Source: G965218495 sp965262785
GTDB taxonomy: Bacteria > Bacteroidota > Rhodothermia > Rhodothermales > Bin80
Direction of reading: 5' to 3'
Assembly: GCA_965262785.1 (NCBI GenBank)
Contig: OZ253559.1
Coordinates: forward strand, 1,798,001 to 1,862,000
Length of the DNA: 64,000 nucleotides
The notes under the pieces were generated by a model. It saw only the letters and a list, made by a program, of their open reading frames with translations, had not been told where the DNA came from and ran no database searches. Positions 44,739-53,445 of the stretch are shown one piece after another. Every line of letters begins with the position of its first letter. Position 1 is the first letter of the stretch. A program made the translations under genes and the position numbers.

Positions 44739-45323
44739 ATGAAGATCGCCCTGTTTGGTGGCACGTTTGATCCGCCGCACCGGGCGCACCGGAGTGTAGC
44801 GGAGGCCGCGTCCGAAGAATTTGGGTTGGACCAGGTCTGGTGGATTCCCTCCTATGAGCCACCGCACAAAGCGGAGCGTGCGATCACACCGTTTGATCAT
44901 CGTCTGGCGATGGTTCGGCTGGCGGCAGCGGGTAATCCGGCATTTCGCGTGAAGGACTTCGAGCGAAAACGGCACGGGCCCTCGTACACGGTGGACACCG
45001 TGCGGGCCGTACTGGAAGCGAGCCCGCAAGATGCATTCTGGCTGCTCATTGGCGAGGACAGCCTTCAGCAATTCCATTCTTGGCGTGATCCCAGGCATAT
45101 TGTGGCCCAGATACCGCTTATAGTCTACCGGCGTGCCGACTCCCCGGTGGATACCCCTGTGGCGCCATATTTGAAGGGGCGCGTTCAGTACTGCGAAGCA
45201 CCGCGCATACGGATAGCTGGAACACTCATTCGCGAACAGTTGGCTAACGACGCTAACGTTGGCAATTTCGTCTCCGACCGCGTCAAGGCGTATATTGCAA
45301 AGCACGGGCTGTACAATACTTGA
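44739..45323 (+). CDS. nadD: Nicotinate-nucleotide adenylyltransferase
   Basis: NadD adenylates NaMN in NAD synthesis. From the ATG at 44739 (MKIALFGGTFDPPHRAH) the protein is 194 residues, which is normal; the in-frame start at 44682 adds 19 non-conserved residues. The nucleotidyltransferase GGTFDPPHxxH motif and the late RIAGTLIREQL segment (ISSTxIR equivalent) are present. WWIPSYEPPHK is the substrate loop. Confidence 0.95.
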   Translation: MKIALFGGTFDPPHRAHRSVAEAASEEFGLDQVWWIPSYEPPHKAERAITPFDHRLAMVRLAAAGNPAFRVKDFERKRHGPSYTVDTVRAVLEASPQDAFWLLIGEDSLQQFHSWRDPRHIVAQIPLIVYRRADSPVDTPVAPYLKGRVQYCEAPRIRIAGTLIREQLANDANVGNFVSDRVKAYIAKHGLYNT

Positions 45324-45349
45324 ATTGACCCGAGCGCGCGGGCACGCTA

Positions 45350-46024
45350 ATGGGATTCCTGGACTTCTTTACGGGAGACCAGCCTCCGCTTATAAAGGGG
45401 GCGCTGGGCGATGTCTCTGCCATGCTTGACACCGGGCGCGACATGTTCGCGGCCGCTTCTGCGCATCTTCTGGAGAACGAGATATTGGAGGTAGACCTCG
45501 GAGCGCAGCATGTGACAATAGAGGCACGGGAGCGCTCAGCGAGGCGTGCGGTGCTTGAGCACCTTAACCTGGATCCAAAGCGTGAGCTTGTGCTATGCAT
45601 CAAGCTCATCACCGTCGTCTATGAAGCTGAGCGCATCGGGGAAGTAGGCATGATGATGGGTCGTGCTGCGTGGCTGGCACACCGGCCAAGGCTTGGCTTG
45701 ATGGCAGACAGGCTGCGCGAAATCCGCACGGTCACGCACGGATTCTTTGACGTGGCGCGTGATGCATTTCTGGAGGGCGATCAAACGAAGGCGCGCGTAC
45801 TCCTAGCGCAGCAGCAGCCGGTGAAGTCCACGCTGGAGGGGTACATTCATGATCTTGCTGCCATGGAGATTACGTCAAATGAAGCGGTAGTGTACACCAT
45901 GGCCACGCATGCGCTGGAGCGTACCGGTGCGCATCTTGCAAATATTGCCAGCGTAGTGACATCACCATTCGATCAAATACGCAGCGGAGCGAGCGGCCCA
46001 AGCGACGGCAGCACGCAAGGCTGA
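45350..46024 (+). CDS. PhoU-like domain protein
   Basis: This 224-residue all-helical protein resembles PhoU. It shows two similar three-helix units with characteristic ELVLCIKLITVVYEAERIGEVG and MATHALERTGAHLANIA segments; the latter matches the PhoU RIxDHxxNIAE-type metal site only loosely. It probably modulates phosphate uptake or signalling, but no pst genes are nearby. It could instead be a PhoU-like regulator of another transporter. Confidence 0.72.
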   Translation: MGFLDFFTGDQPPLIKGALGDVSAMLDTGRDMFAAASAHLLENEILEVDLGAQHVTIEARERSARRAVLEHLNLDPKRELVLCIKLITVVYEAERIGEVGMMMGRAAWLAHRPRLGLMADRLREIRTVTHGFFDVARDAFLEGDQTKARVLLAQQQPVKSTLEGYIHDLAAMEITSNEAVVYTMATHALERTGAHLANIASVVTSPFDQIRSGASGPSDGSTQG

Positions 46025-46121
46025 TGAATGCGCGGCTGGTTCTGATTGGCGACTCACACAGTAGTGCCGTCAGTGGTTACCTTTGCCTCGGCCCATTCTC
46101 CACTAATACCGCTATTCAGCA

Positions 46122-46682
46122 ATGGCACTCACCGAATCAGTGATGACGGCCCTCGGCATGCCAGCGCCTGCCTTCGACCTCCCCGTTGCCAACCCGAACT
46201 CCCGGGAGTCCTCGGTCAGCCTGGCGGACTATGACGGTGCACCATGCCTGGTGGTAACCTTCATATGTAATCACTGCCCGTTTGTGGTGCACATTGAAGA
46301 TGCGCTCTTGGAGGTAGCCCGCAGATACCAGGCCCGCGGTGTTGCCTTTGTTGGAATCAGCGCCAACGATGCCCATCAATATCCAGCGGACTCCTTTGAG
46401 AACATGGCGCGGCGAACCAGGGAGAAGAAATATCCTTTTCCATATCTGTACGATGAGTCGCAAGAGGTCGCGCGTGCCTACGGGGCAGTATGCACGCCCG
46501 ACTTCTTCGTGTACGACAAGGACCGGAAGCTGGCCTATCGAGGGCGTTTCGACGCAACGCGCCCAGGCATGGGGGCGCCTAAAGGGACAGACCTTTGTCG
46601 CGCATTGGACGAGTTGATCTCTAACGGGTTGGTCAGTATGGTACAGCGACCATCCATGGGGTGCAACATCAAGTGGAAATAG
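46122..46682 (+). CDS. Thioredoxin-fold (AhpC/TSA-like) protein
   Basis: This 186-residue protein is of the cytosolic thioredoxin-family type with a CNHCPF motif (VTFICNHCPFVVHIED). An AhpC/TSA-like core (GVAFVGISANDAHQYPADS) and a C-terminal CNIKWK follow. No signal peptide is present. Relatives are annotated as thioredoxin family or peroxiredoxin-like; the reductant is unknown. It lies 24 bp upstream of nhaC. Confidence 0.88.
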   Translation: MALTESVMTALGMPAPAFDLPVANPNSRESSVSLADYDGAPCLVVTFICNHCPFVVHIEDALLEVARRYQARGVAFVGISANDAHQYPADSFENMARRTREKKYPFPYLYDESQEVARAYGAVCTPDFFVYDKDRKLAYRGRFDATRPGMGAPKGTDLCRALDELISNGLVSMVQRPSMGCNIKWK

Positions 46683-46706
46683 GGCGGACCTCGCTCTGCT
46701 GACAGC

Positions 46707-48128
46707 ATGGACTGGATTGTACTTCTGCCGCCCATCGTAGCAATTGGCTTGGCGTTATGGACACGCCAGGTGTTCCTGTCGCTCGTGGCTGGGCTATGGA
46801 TAGGCACCACGATCCTGGGTGGGGGCAACCCGCTTGCCGGGCTCAAGGGGATGGCGGACGTGATGGTCGAAGTGTTTGGGGACGCGTCCAACAGCCGGAT
46901 AATCTTGTTCAGCCTCTTGGTGGGCGGGCTTATCGCGCTGGTCCAGGTGTCTGGCGGTGTGGCCGCGTTTACGCGATGGGTGCAGCAGCGCGGATGGGGT
47001 AAGACGCGGCGCAGCGCCGAGCTCTTGGCTTTTGTGGTCGGCATGATCATTTTCGTTGAGTCAAGCATCACTTCGCTCATCGTCGGGACGCTCAACCGCC
47101 CGTTTTTTGACAGTCTCAAGCTCCCGCGGGAGAAGCTTGCTTACTATTGTGATGCCACAAGTGCGCCCGTTTGCATGTCCATTCCGCTGAATGGTTGGGG
47201 CGCATTTGTCCTTGGCCTAATCATCACGCAGGGCTACGCAGCAGAGTCGGTGTCGCTCTTGATGCGGTCGCTTCTTCTCAACTTCTTTTGCCTGTTCGCA
47301 ATCGCTTTTGCACTCATTCTGGCGCTAACGGGGTGGAGCTTTGGGAGCATGAAACGAGCCCAGATCCGTGCTGCTACTACGGGTCATGTAACGCGGCCAG
47401 GCTCAAGCCCCATGATCGCGGACGATGTGGCGAACCTTGCACCTGTTCGACCCGGGGTGGGTAATGCCGGGGACCTGATTATCCCCGTGGCCGTGATGAT
47501 TGCGATGATATTCGTGAGCCTCTGGATCACCGGGGACGGCGACCTTATGGAAGGAAGCGGATCAACAGCCGTGCTCTGGGCGGTTGGGGCGGCAATCGGC
47601 GTGGCGATGGTGCTGTACACGATGCCGCGGCGTGGGAGCCCGCTGCTTTCCCCTGCCAAGTCAACGGACTACGTTATCAAGGGCGCGTCCGGGCTTGTCG
47701 GCGTGGTGGCGCTGCTTGTCTTGGCCTTTGCTCTGGGAAATGTGTCGCGTGAGCTCGAGATGGGCCCGTACATTGTGTCGCTTATTGGCGAAACAGGACA
47801 GACATGGTGGTTGCCGGGACTCGTGTTTCTGGTGGGGTGCGTGGTATCATTCACCTTGGGGTCGTCGTGGACCGCGTTTGCCATTCTCATTCCACTTGTG
47901 TTGCCGCTGGCTGACGGGCTTGATCTGTCTATGCCGCTAATGCTGGGCGCGGTGCTATCTGGCGGCGTGTACGGCGACCACGCTTCACCGTTGTCGGACA
48001 CTTCGATTATTTCGTCTATGTCAGCGGCCTGCGACCACGTTGACCACATCAACACGCAGCTTCCGTATACGCTCACGGTAGCCGGCGCTTCGCTGATCGC
48101 CTTCCTGATTGCTGGTGTGGCGTTGTAG
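46707..48128 (+). CDS. Na+/H+ antiporter, NhaC family
   Basis: This 473-residue polytopic membrane protein has about twelve hydrophobic segments. Family motifs include ESSITSLIVGTLNRPFFD, DATSAPVCMSIPLNGWGAF and the late GSSWTAFAILIPLVLPLA...YGDHASPLSDTSI segment characteristic of NhaC-type carriers. It probably exports Na+ in exchange for H+, consistent with a marine or saline habitat. The gene ends 44 bp before the target site of an ISNCY element, so the insertion did not break it. Confidence 0.9.
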   Translation: MDWIVLLPPIVAIGLALWTRQVFLSLVAGLWIGTTILGGGNPLAGLKGMADVMVEVFGDASNSRIILFSLLVGGLIALVQVSGGVAAFTRWVQQRGWGKTRRSAELLAFVVGMIIFVESSITSLIVGTLNRPFFDSLKLPREKLAYYCDATSAPVCMSIPLNGWGAFVLGLIITQGYAAESVSLLMRSLLLNFFCLFAIAFALILALTGWSFGSMKRAQIRAATTGHVTRPGSSPMIADDVANLAPVRPGVGNAGDLIIPVAVMIAMIFVSLWITGDGDLMEGSGSTAVLWAVGAAIGVAMVLYTMPRRGSPLLSPAKSTDYVIKGASGLVGVVALLVLAFALGNVSRELEMGPYIVSLIGETGQTWWLPGLVFLVGCVVSFTLGSSWTAFAILIPLVLPLADGLDLSMPLMLGAVLSGGVYGDHASPLSDTSIISSMSAACDHVDHINTQLPYTLTVAGASLIAFLIAGVAL

Positions 48129-48309
48129 ACCAACACTGGCGCAGTAGCCGTTACAAGATATTCAGTGGCGTACCTAGTGCCTGCCCGAAAATACTTTAAG
48201 TCTTTACACAACAACCAGTTATATCTACCTATTGGCGGTGAATATGAGGGACATATAGCCGATTTGGACGTTTAAGGGCACAGAACGGCTCACATTCGCC
48301 AAGAAAGCC

Positions 48310-49743
48310 ATGCGCAAGATTGTCCCGGAGTGCCGTGCACTCGACAGTACGCCGATTGAGGAGATTGCCATAGACCCGAGAATGCGCGACGACATGAGTG
48401 CGGTGCTCAAGGGTCTGCAGAGCGTCTACTGCAAGGCGGAATCGCGTGCGGCCTTGTTCACGATTCTCAAGACGCATTTTCAGCCGGGAACGCGCAGAGA
48501 CGTGGGGCGACCGGGGTTGGATCTATGGCGACTCATCGTGTTTGCCATTGTGAAGCAGTGCCTGGATCTGGACTACGATGCTTTGTTGTACCGGGCGAAC
48601 AACGATCTTTTGCTGCGGGAGCTGTTGGGGCATGGCGAGGCCGGGTTTGATGCGGTGAAGTACAGCAGACAGCGACTGGTGGACAACGTTCAGCTTTTGA
48701 CGCCGGAGCTGATCGACGAGGTGATCCATTTGATCGTGCGGACCGGGCACGAGGTGGCTGGCAAAAAGTCTGGAGCCGCGCTACGCGGTCGCTGCGATTC
48801 CAGGGTGGTTAAGACGCATGTGCACTATCCCACCGATGTGAGCCTGTGCTGGGATGCGGTTCGGGGTCTGATACGAGTGAGTGCACGATCGGCTGCGGCG
48901 TTCGGTCTTGCGGGCTGGCGCAAGCATGCGGATCGCACGAGGAAGGCATACCAGGCCTTCAGCCGGGTGCGGACGGCCCCGCGCTACCGGCAGAATCCGA
49001 AGGGAGTGAAGGCGTACTTGCGCCGGTGCACGCAAAATACAGCGCATGCCCGGACGCTGCTGGATGCCCTGGCCACGGTGGAGAAATCGGCGGCGGCACA
49101 AGCGGAGATCACGTATTACCTGCGCTACGTGGACCTTTTGGTGGATCAGATCAGGCGACGCATCCTGTTGGGCGAGAAGATTCCGCATGCGGAGAAGGTG
49201 TTTTCCATCCACAAGCCACACACGCGGTGGATCAGCAAAGGCAAGGCAGGGGTGCTGGCGGAGCTGGGCCTACCAGTTGCCGTGGTAGAAGATGAGCACC
49301 AGTTCATATTGGCTTATCACATCCTGTGGGACACGTCGGATGTAGAGGTGGCGGTACCGATCATTGACGCGGTTCAGGCAGCTTTTCCAGAATTCAATAC
49401 GTGCAGCTTTGACCGGGGCTTTCACAGTATGAAGAATCGAGCGGCATTGGATACGCGGCTGGTGGTCAATGCGCTTCCGAAGAAGGGCAAGCTTTCTCTG
49501 GCGGAGCGAGCGCGGGAGCGCGCGCCTGCGTTCAAGGCAGCGCGGCAGCAGCATCCGGCCGTCGAGTCGTGTCTAGCCAATTTTGGACTTCGCGGCGGTG
49601 CGCTGGTGCGGGAGAAGAGTCCAGAGAACTTCGCGCTGATGGTGAGCCTGTCGGTGCTGGCGGTCAACGTGCACCGGCTGGGCTGCCTGGTGCGCGACCA
49701 GGAACGGGCACGCATAAGGCGTCGGCGAAAGCGCGCAGCGTAG
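48310..49743 (+). CDS. ISNCY-family transposase 1
   Basis: This 477-residue transposase has the N-terminal region GRPGLDLWRLIVFAIVKQCLDLDYD and a core with KTHVHYPTDVSLCWDA, HKPHTRWISKGKAG and CSFDRGFHS, where catalytic acidic residues are expected. A C-terminal AVESCLANFGLRGG follows. It aligns throughout with the transposase at 61804-63228. The frame is intact. Confidence 0.9.
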   Translation: MRKIVPECRALDSTPIEEIAIDPRMRDDMSAVLKGLQSVYCKAESRAALFTILKTHFQPGTRRDVGRPGLDLWRLIVFAIVKQCLDLDYDALLYRANNDLLLRELLGHGEAGFDAVKYSRQRLVDNVQLLTPELIDEVIHLIVRTGHEVAGKKSGAALRGRCDSRVVKTHVHYPTDVSLCWDAVRGLIRVSARSAAAFGLAGWRKHADRTRKAYQAFSRVRTAPRYRQNPKGVKAYLRRCTQNTAHARTLLDALATVEKSAAAQAEITYYLRYVDLLVDQIRRRILLGEKIPHAEKVFSIHKPHTRWISKGKAGVLAELGLPVAVVEDEHQFILAYHILWDTSDVEVAVPIIDAVQAAFPEFNTCSFDRGFHSMKNRAALDTRLVVNALPKKGKLSLAERARERAPAFKAARQQHPAVESCLANFGLRGGALVREKSPENFALMVSLSVLAVNVHRLGCLVRDQERARIRRRRKRAA

Positions 49744-50025
49744 GCTCGCTACCACCTCGCAGAAAGGCCCCCAATTCGTGGCCCTGCACAGGGCACAAGG
49801 GACACGTATGCCCTCCCGATAGGAATACAACGCCATTGGGGCCGCAAACTGCCCGTGCGCGAACGCAAGAGACGCCAGTCTGGCCGAAACACTCGAAGCG
49901 GACCGTGAACGAACTCAAAAAACGACTGCACCTACGCGCCCTACCTCTACTTCGCCATTTTATGACTCAAACAGTATAGGTGGACACATTCTCCACATAT
50001 AAGAAAAGGGTGTACTCCCGCCTGG

Positions 50026-51954
50026 CTGGCACTACTTTTCTAACGCCTTGCGCCCGCCCTAGTCCTGGCGCACGTAGCGTTGCCGATGCAGGCTGGGCGT
50101 GACGCCGCAGATCCGCGCTATCTGAGCCAGCTCTGCTCTTGGGCGCTCGTCCTGCACGTTGACAATCACTTGACCTTGGGTGTCCTTTATGGTCGTCATC
50201 ACCCGCTGCCAGGCGCTCAGCTTCTGGCGAAGCGTCTTCCAGCTGGCGTGGATGCCCTGCGCCTTCAATTGTGTCCGGATCAGGTGCACGGCGTGATAGG
50301 CATACACGGCAATGCTGATGTGCGCCGCGATGCGTGCGTCCTTGCTGTGGTATAGCGGCCGCATCCCCAGTTCCGACTTCAACGAGCGGAAGGTGGCCTC
50401 CACCTCGGACAGCCGCCAATACGTGGCTACAATGTGCTTAAGGTCCCATCCCGTCTGACTGGTGCGCAGCACGTAGCCCCCCAGGGCCTCATCGGCCTCT
50501 TCCCACTGCGTCTTGCGTGCAAACTTCACGGCCTTGGCGTTGGGGCCACTCCCTTCTACAACCGTCACTTCGTACTGATGAGATACGCGGGCATATCGCT
50601 CTTTTATGCGTCCGACCTGCTCTACGACCTTCTTGAGCCGCTTGGTATGGTAGGGCTTCTGCAGCCCTTCGTGCAGCGAGGTGAGGGCTGCTTCCAGTAG
50701 CGTGCGCCGGCGCTGGAGGATCTGCTCTTCCTTGTGCTTTCTGGCTTCGCTGACGGCATAGAGCAGCATCTCCTGCTTCTTTTGCTGCAACTGCCACACG
50801 CGTACGGCGTGTCCAGCCTGCGTGGTCAGCGTACTGTCGGGCTCCCGCTCTGGCGGCAGGGGCCGCTTACCCCGGTGTACGCAGATCCAGTCGTAGCCCT
50901 GTTCTGCCAGCCAGGACACGTTTGCTTCCGTAGCGATCCCTGCATCCATGACCACCGTCGGCTTCTGGCCGTCCACGCTGGCGTTCAGACGCTCGATAGC
51001 GTCCTGCAGCGTGCCGGGCTCCGAGACGTTGCCGGGCAAGATCTCGCAGGTGCGCGGGAAGCCCGCGCCATCGAGCACCAGCCCGAGCGTCACCAGCGGA
51101 CAATCGGAACGCTTTTGCTTCGAACGTCCATAGGCCAGGTACTCGCCGTGCTGTCGGCCATGGTAATGGGTGTTGGTCAGGTCATAAAAAACAACGGTCT
51201 CCGGCAGGCTCAAGAGCGTCCGCTCCTTTTGGAAGAGCGCTTGCTGAATCGCTTGGTTGTGCTCCCAGAGCAGGTCCCCAATGCGATACAGCTTCGCTAA
51301 CGACACTTTCCTGCCGGGGCGCAGCCCCAGCAGGTCCAGCGTCGTCGACCTGCTTTGCAACCACTGAAGCGTAGCCCGTTCGCTGTTGGGATGCAGCATG
51401 CGTGCGACCACCAGCGCTACGGCCAGGCGCGCGTCGCGCTCCTTGGCACCGGCCTGGATCAGCGTGTCTTTCAGTCCCAGATCCTCAAGCGCCTGAAGGC
51501 AGACGCGCTCTGCGCCCACGCTGCGAGCATGCTCCGGGTGCTCAAGGGAGTCCATGTCCACCGTCATGACGCTGTCAGGCTCACCCTCCGGCTTCGCGTG
51601 TGCACCTATGCCGCGTGCGCGTAGCTGCGCGACAATGGCTTCGGCGGTGTGCTGCAGGTCGGGATCGAACACGAGCGTCGGCTGCCCCTGCAACAAATTC
51701 TCTATGTGAAGCACCAAGGTGCCCCACTGGTCACGGGGCGTGTCAAAGTGGACGCCCAGGTTCAGCAGGGTCGACTGGCGCACCTTCCCGCCGATGCGGT
51801 CGCTGCGTACCAGGCGGTAGCTGTGTCGCGCTTCACCTTTCTTTGCGTGGGTCTTGGTCGCCCGTATGTACATGGTGTCTGCAGGTCAATGCCGACTCCA
51901 AGATAGTGCATGGGCGCACCTGTAGCAAGTCCCCACCAACAATCCTGGCACTAC
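50026..51954. mobile_element. IS1634-family insertion sequence (copy B), nested
   Basis: The element contains a full transposase and is bounded by the identical direct 10-mer CTGGCACTAC at 50026-50035 and 51945-51954. It sits inside the ISNCY element 1. No clear inverted terminal repeat was found, so the limits are approximate. The bounding 10-mers share GCACTAC with those of copy A. Confidence 0.75.
50059..51873 (-). CDS. IS1634-family transposase (copy B)
   Basis: This 604-residue DDE transposase begins MYIRATKTHAKKGEARHSYR. Catalytic-core segments are FYDLTNTHYHGRQHG, PTVVMDAGIATEANV and ATYWRLSEVEATFRSLKSEL. It aligns with copy A over the full length but is clearly a different isoform. 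The frame is intact. Confidence 0.92.
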   Translation of the reverse strand: MYIRATKTHAKKGEARHSYRLVRSDRIGGKVRQSTLLNLGVHFDTPRDQWGTLVLHIENLLQGQPTLVFDPDLQHTAEAIVAQLRARGIGAHAKPEGEPDSVMTVDMDSLEHPEHARSVGAERVCLQALEDLGLKDTLIQAGAKERDARLAVALVVARMLHPNSERATLQWLQSRSTTLDLLGLRPGRKVSLAKLYRIGDLLWEHNQAIQQALFQKERTLLSLPETVVFYDLTNTHYHGRQHGEYLAYGRSKQKRSDCPLVTLGLVLDGAGFPRTCEILPGNVSEPGTLQDAIERLNASVDGQKPTVVMDAGIATEANVSWLAEQGYDWICVHRGKRPLPPEREPDSTLTTQAGHAVRVWQLQQKKQEMLLYAVSEARKHKEEQILQRRRTLLEAALTSLHEGLQKPYHTKRLKKVVEQVGRIKERYARVSHQYEVTVVEGSGPNAKAVKFARKTQWEEADEALGGYVLRTSQTGWDLKHIVATYWRLSEVEATFRSLKSELGMRPLYHSKDARIAAHISIAVYAYHAVHLIRTQLKAQGIHASWKTLRQKLSAWQRVMTTIKDTQGQVIVNVQDERPRAELAQIARICGVTPSLHRQRYVRQD

Positions 51955-52153
51955 AATGGCCTTTTTCAGCCGAATACGCTAAACTTCACGTATTCTTCAC
52001 CATATAGCCGAGAAATACGGCTGAAAAGCGGCTGAAAAGGGCGAAAAGTGGGCTGGGAGTACCTGGTTTAGCCCCCCTTGGGCCACGGTTGGTTCCCAAA
52101 ATGGCGAAGTCGGGCTACGCCCGGCAAAGGGGGTTTTCGGTCAATCACTACCT

Positions 52154-52951
52154 AGGCTGTGCGCGAGGTTGACGTGAGAGACAAACCGGAATGGCAACGA
52201 GACGCACCGTGATGTGTAAGCACTTGGCTACGCAACTAGCCCCTCAGTCCTCAACTGTGTTACAAAGCCTACCGTGCCAACGCCATAAACGGCCGAGCCG
52301 GTGCCAACCGGTACAGCAGGTTCATAGCAAAAGAGCCTGGGCCGCGACGCATTGTGGCATGGACGGCGCGCCACATACCTTGGGGTATACACCGCCGATG
52401 CGATGGCGGGCCATACTGTCGCATCAACTACGGTTATTGTGCGAATAGGTCGGACTCAGGTCGCACGAGTTACGGCCAGCCGTAGGCAATTGCGCCGGGT
52501 CTATGCCGCGACCTGAAGCCCACCTAATCTTGGTCGCTGCTATCCTGTGTCCTGAGCGCCACCAGTGAATCTGCTTCATGGAAGTGGATATTCACCCGCA
52601 GATGCATGCCAGGTAGCTCGGCAAACGAGCATCAGATTGTTGAGCAGGTGTGGGAGCCGGTTGTAGCGCAAGGTCAAGCCTGTCAAACAGGCTCGATGCA
52701 CTAAGGCCCTGGCGCTAGATACCTAGCCGGCTTCCGTGTGTCCGTTGATGGGCACATTTTGGTGCCGTTGCCCGCAGGGTCTAATGATCCTGCGGCACTG
52801 CATCGACCCATAGAGTAAACAGCAGTCCAAATCAATTCTGTCATTGCGCCAGGAATTCGAGTAGTGGTCGGCTTCCTACGGAATAGGTGGCCAAATTCCA
52901 TCGGAAAGCGTAATAGGTCAAATAAACTGCTAAAAAATCAGCATTTGGCCT
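52154..52951. other. Intergenic region without a recognised gene
   Basis: About 800 bp between the right end of ISNCY 1 and the blaI promoter. Short frames are present (for example 52191-52448) but none has recognisable motifs, good codon bias or a neighbour that would support it. It may hold debris of a lost gene. Confidence 0.5.
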
Positions 52952-53004
52952 TGACCACAGGGAAACCTCGTCATATATTGGTCGTAAGTGCTAGTATGAT
53001 AGCA
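52952..53004 (+). promoter_or_regulatory. Promoter and BlaI-type operator upstream of blaI-blaR1
   Basis: TTGACC (52952-52957), a 17-bp spacer and TATATT (52975-52980) match a housekeeping sigma-70 promoter. A dyad TGCTA-N6-TAGCA (52989-53004) overlaps the predicted start site, where a BlaI/MecI-type dimer would repress. This fits the adjacent regulator. Many Bacteroidota use a different -7 consensus, so activity is inferred. Confidence 0.5.
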
Positions 53005-53050
53005 TGTCCGCAGTGCATGATTGGACCTTCTCCCGGTAAGGGTGGACGTA

Positions 53051-53443
53051 ATGAAGAAGAAGAAATCTCCGATGGACCTGGGGCGTCGTGAGCGTCAGAT
53101 AATGGCGTTTGTCTACCAGCATAGTCAGGCCACGGCCGCCGAAGTGATGGAGGGCATCGACAGCCCGCCGAGTTATTCGGGTGTGCGGGCGATGCTGCGC
53201 ATTTTGGAGGAGAAAGGCCATTTGCGGCACCACCGGGAGGGAGCGCGCTACATCTACACACCGACGCTTTCTCCGGAAGAAGCAGGGCGTTCGGCCATGA
53301 ACTACATGGTGCAGATGTTCTTCAACGGCTCGGCCGAGCAAGCTGTGGCGACGCTGCTCGAGCTGAAGAGGACAGATCTCACCGCAAGCGACCTCGACCA
53401 CCTCTCCGGCTTGATTGAACAGGCCAAACAACAAGGGCGATAG
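53051..53443 (+). CDS. BlaI/MecI/CopY-family transcriptional repressor
   Basis: From the ATG at 53051 (MKKKKSPMDLGRRERQIMA) the protein is 130 residues. It has the winged-helix domain of BlaI (ATAAEVMEGIDSPPSYSGVRAMLRILEEKGHLRH) and a C-terminal dimerisation region. Repressors of this family are removed by cleavage triggered by an M56 membrane sensor, which is the next gene, 2 bp downstream. The upstream in-frame start at 53021 is less likely. The target may not be beta-lactam resistance, as no beta-lactamase is nearby. Confidence 0.92.
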   Translation: MKKKKSPMDLGRRERQIMAFVYQHSQATAAEVMEGIDSPPSYSGVRAMLRILEEKGHLRHHREGARYIYTPTLSPEEAGRSAMNYMVQMFFNGSAEQAVATLLELKRTDLTASDLDHLSGLIEQAKQQGR

Positions 53444-53445
53444 GC

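Larger units (their letters stand above)
48176..52149. mobile_element. ISNCY-family insertion sequence 1, carrying a nested IS1634
   Basis: The left end AGTGCCTGCCCGAAAA and the right end TTTTCGGTCAATCACT are matching inverted ends, flanked by ACCT at 48172-48175 and 52150-52153 (4-bp duplication). The terminus resembles that of the ISNCY element at 61561. The 3' non-coding side is interrupted by an IS1634 copy (about 50026-51954). Confidence 0.82.

Noticed and set aside
52191..52448. 85-residue frame after ISNCY 1
   Set aside because: No motif, no neighbour support and poor composition; treated as a chance frame.
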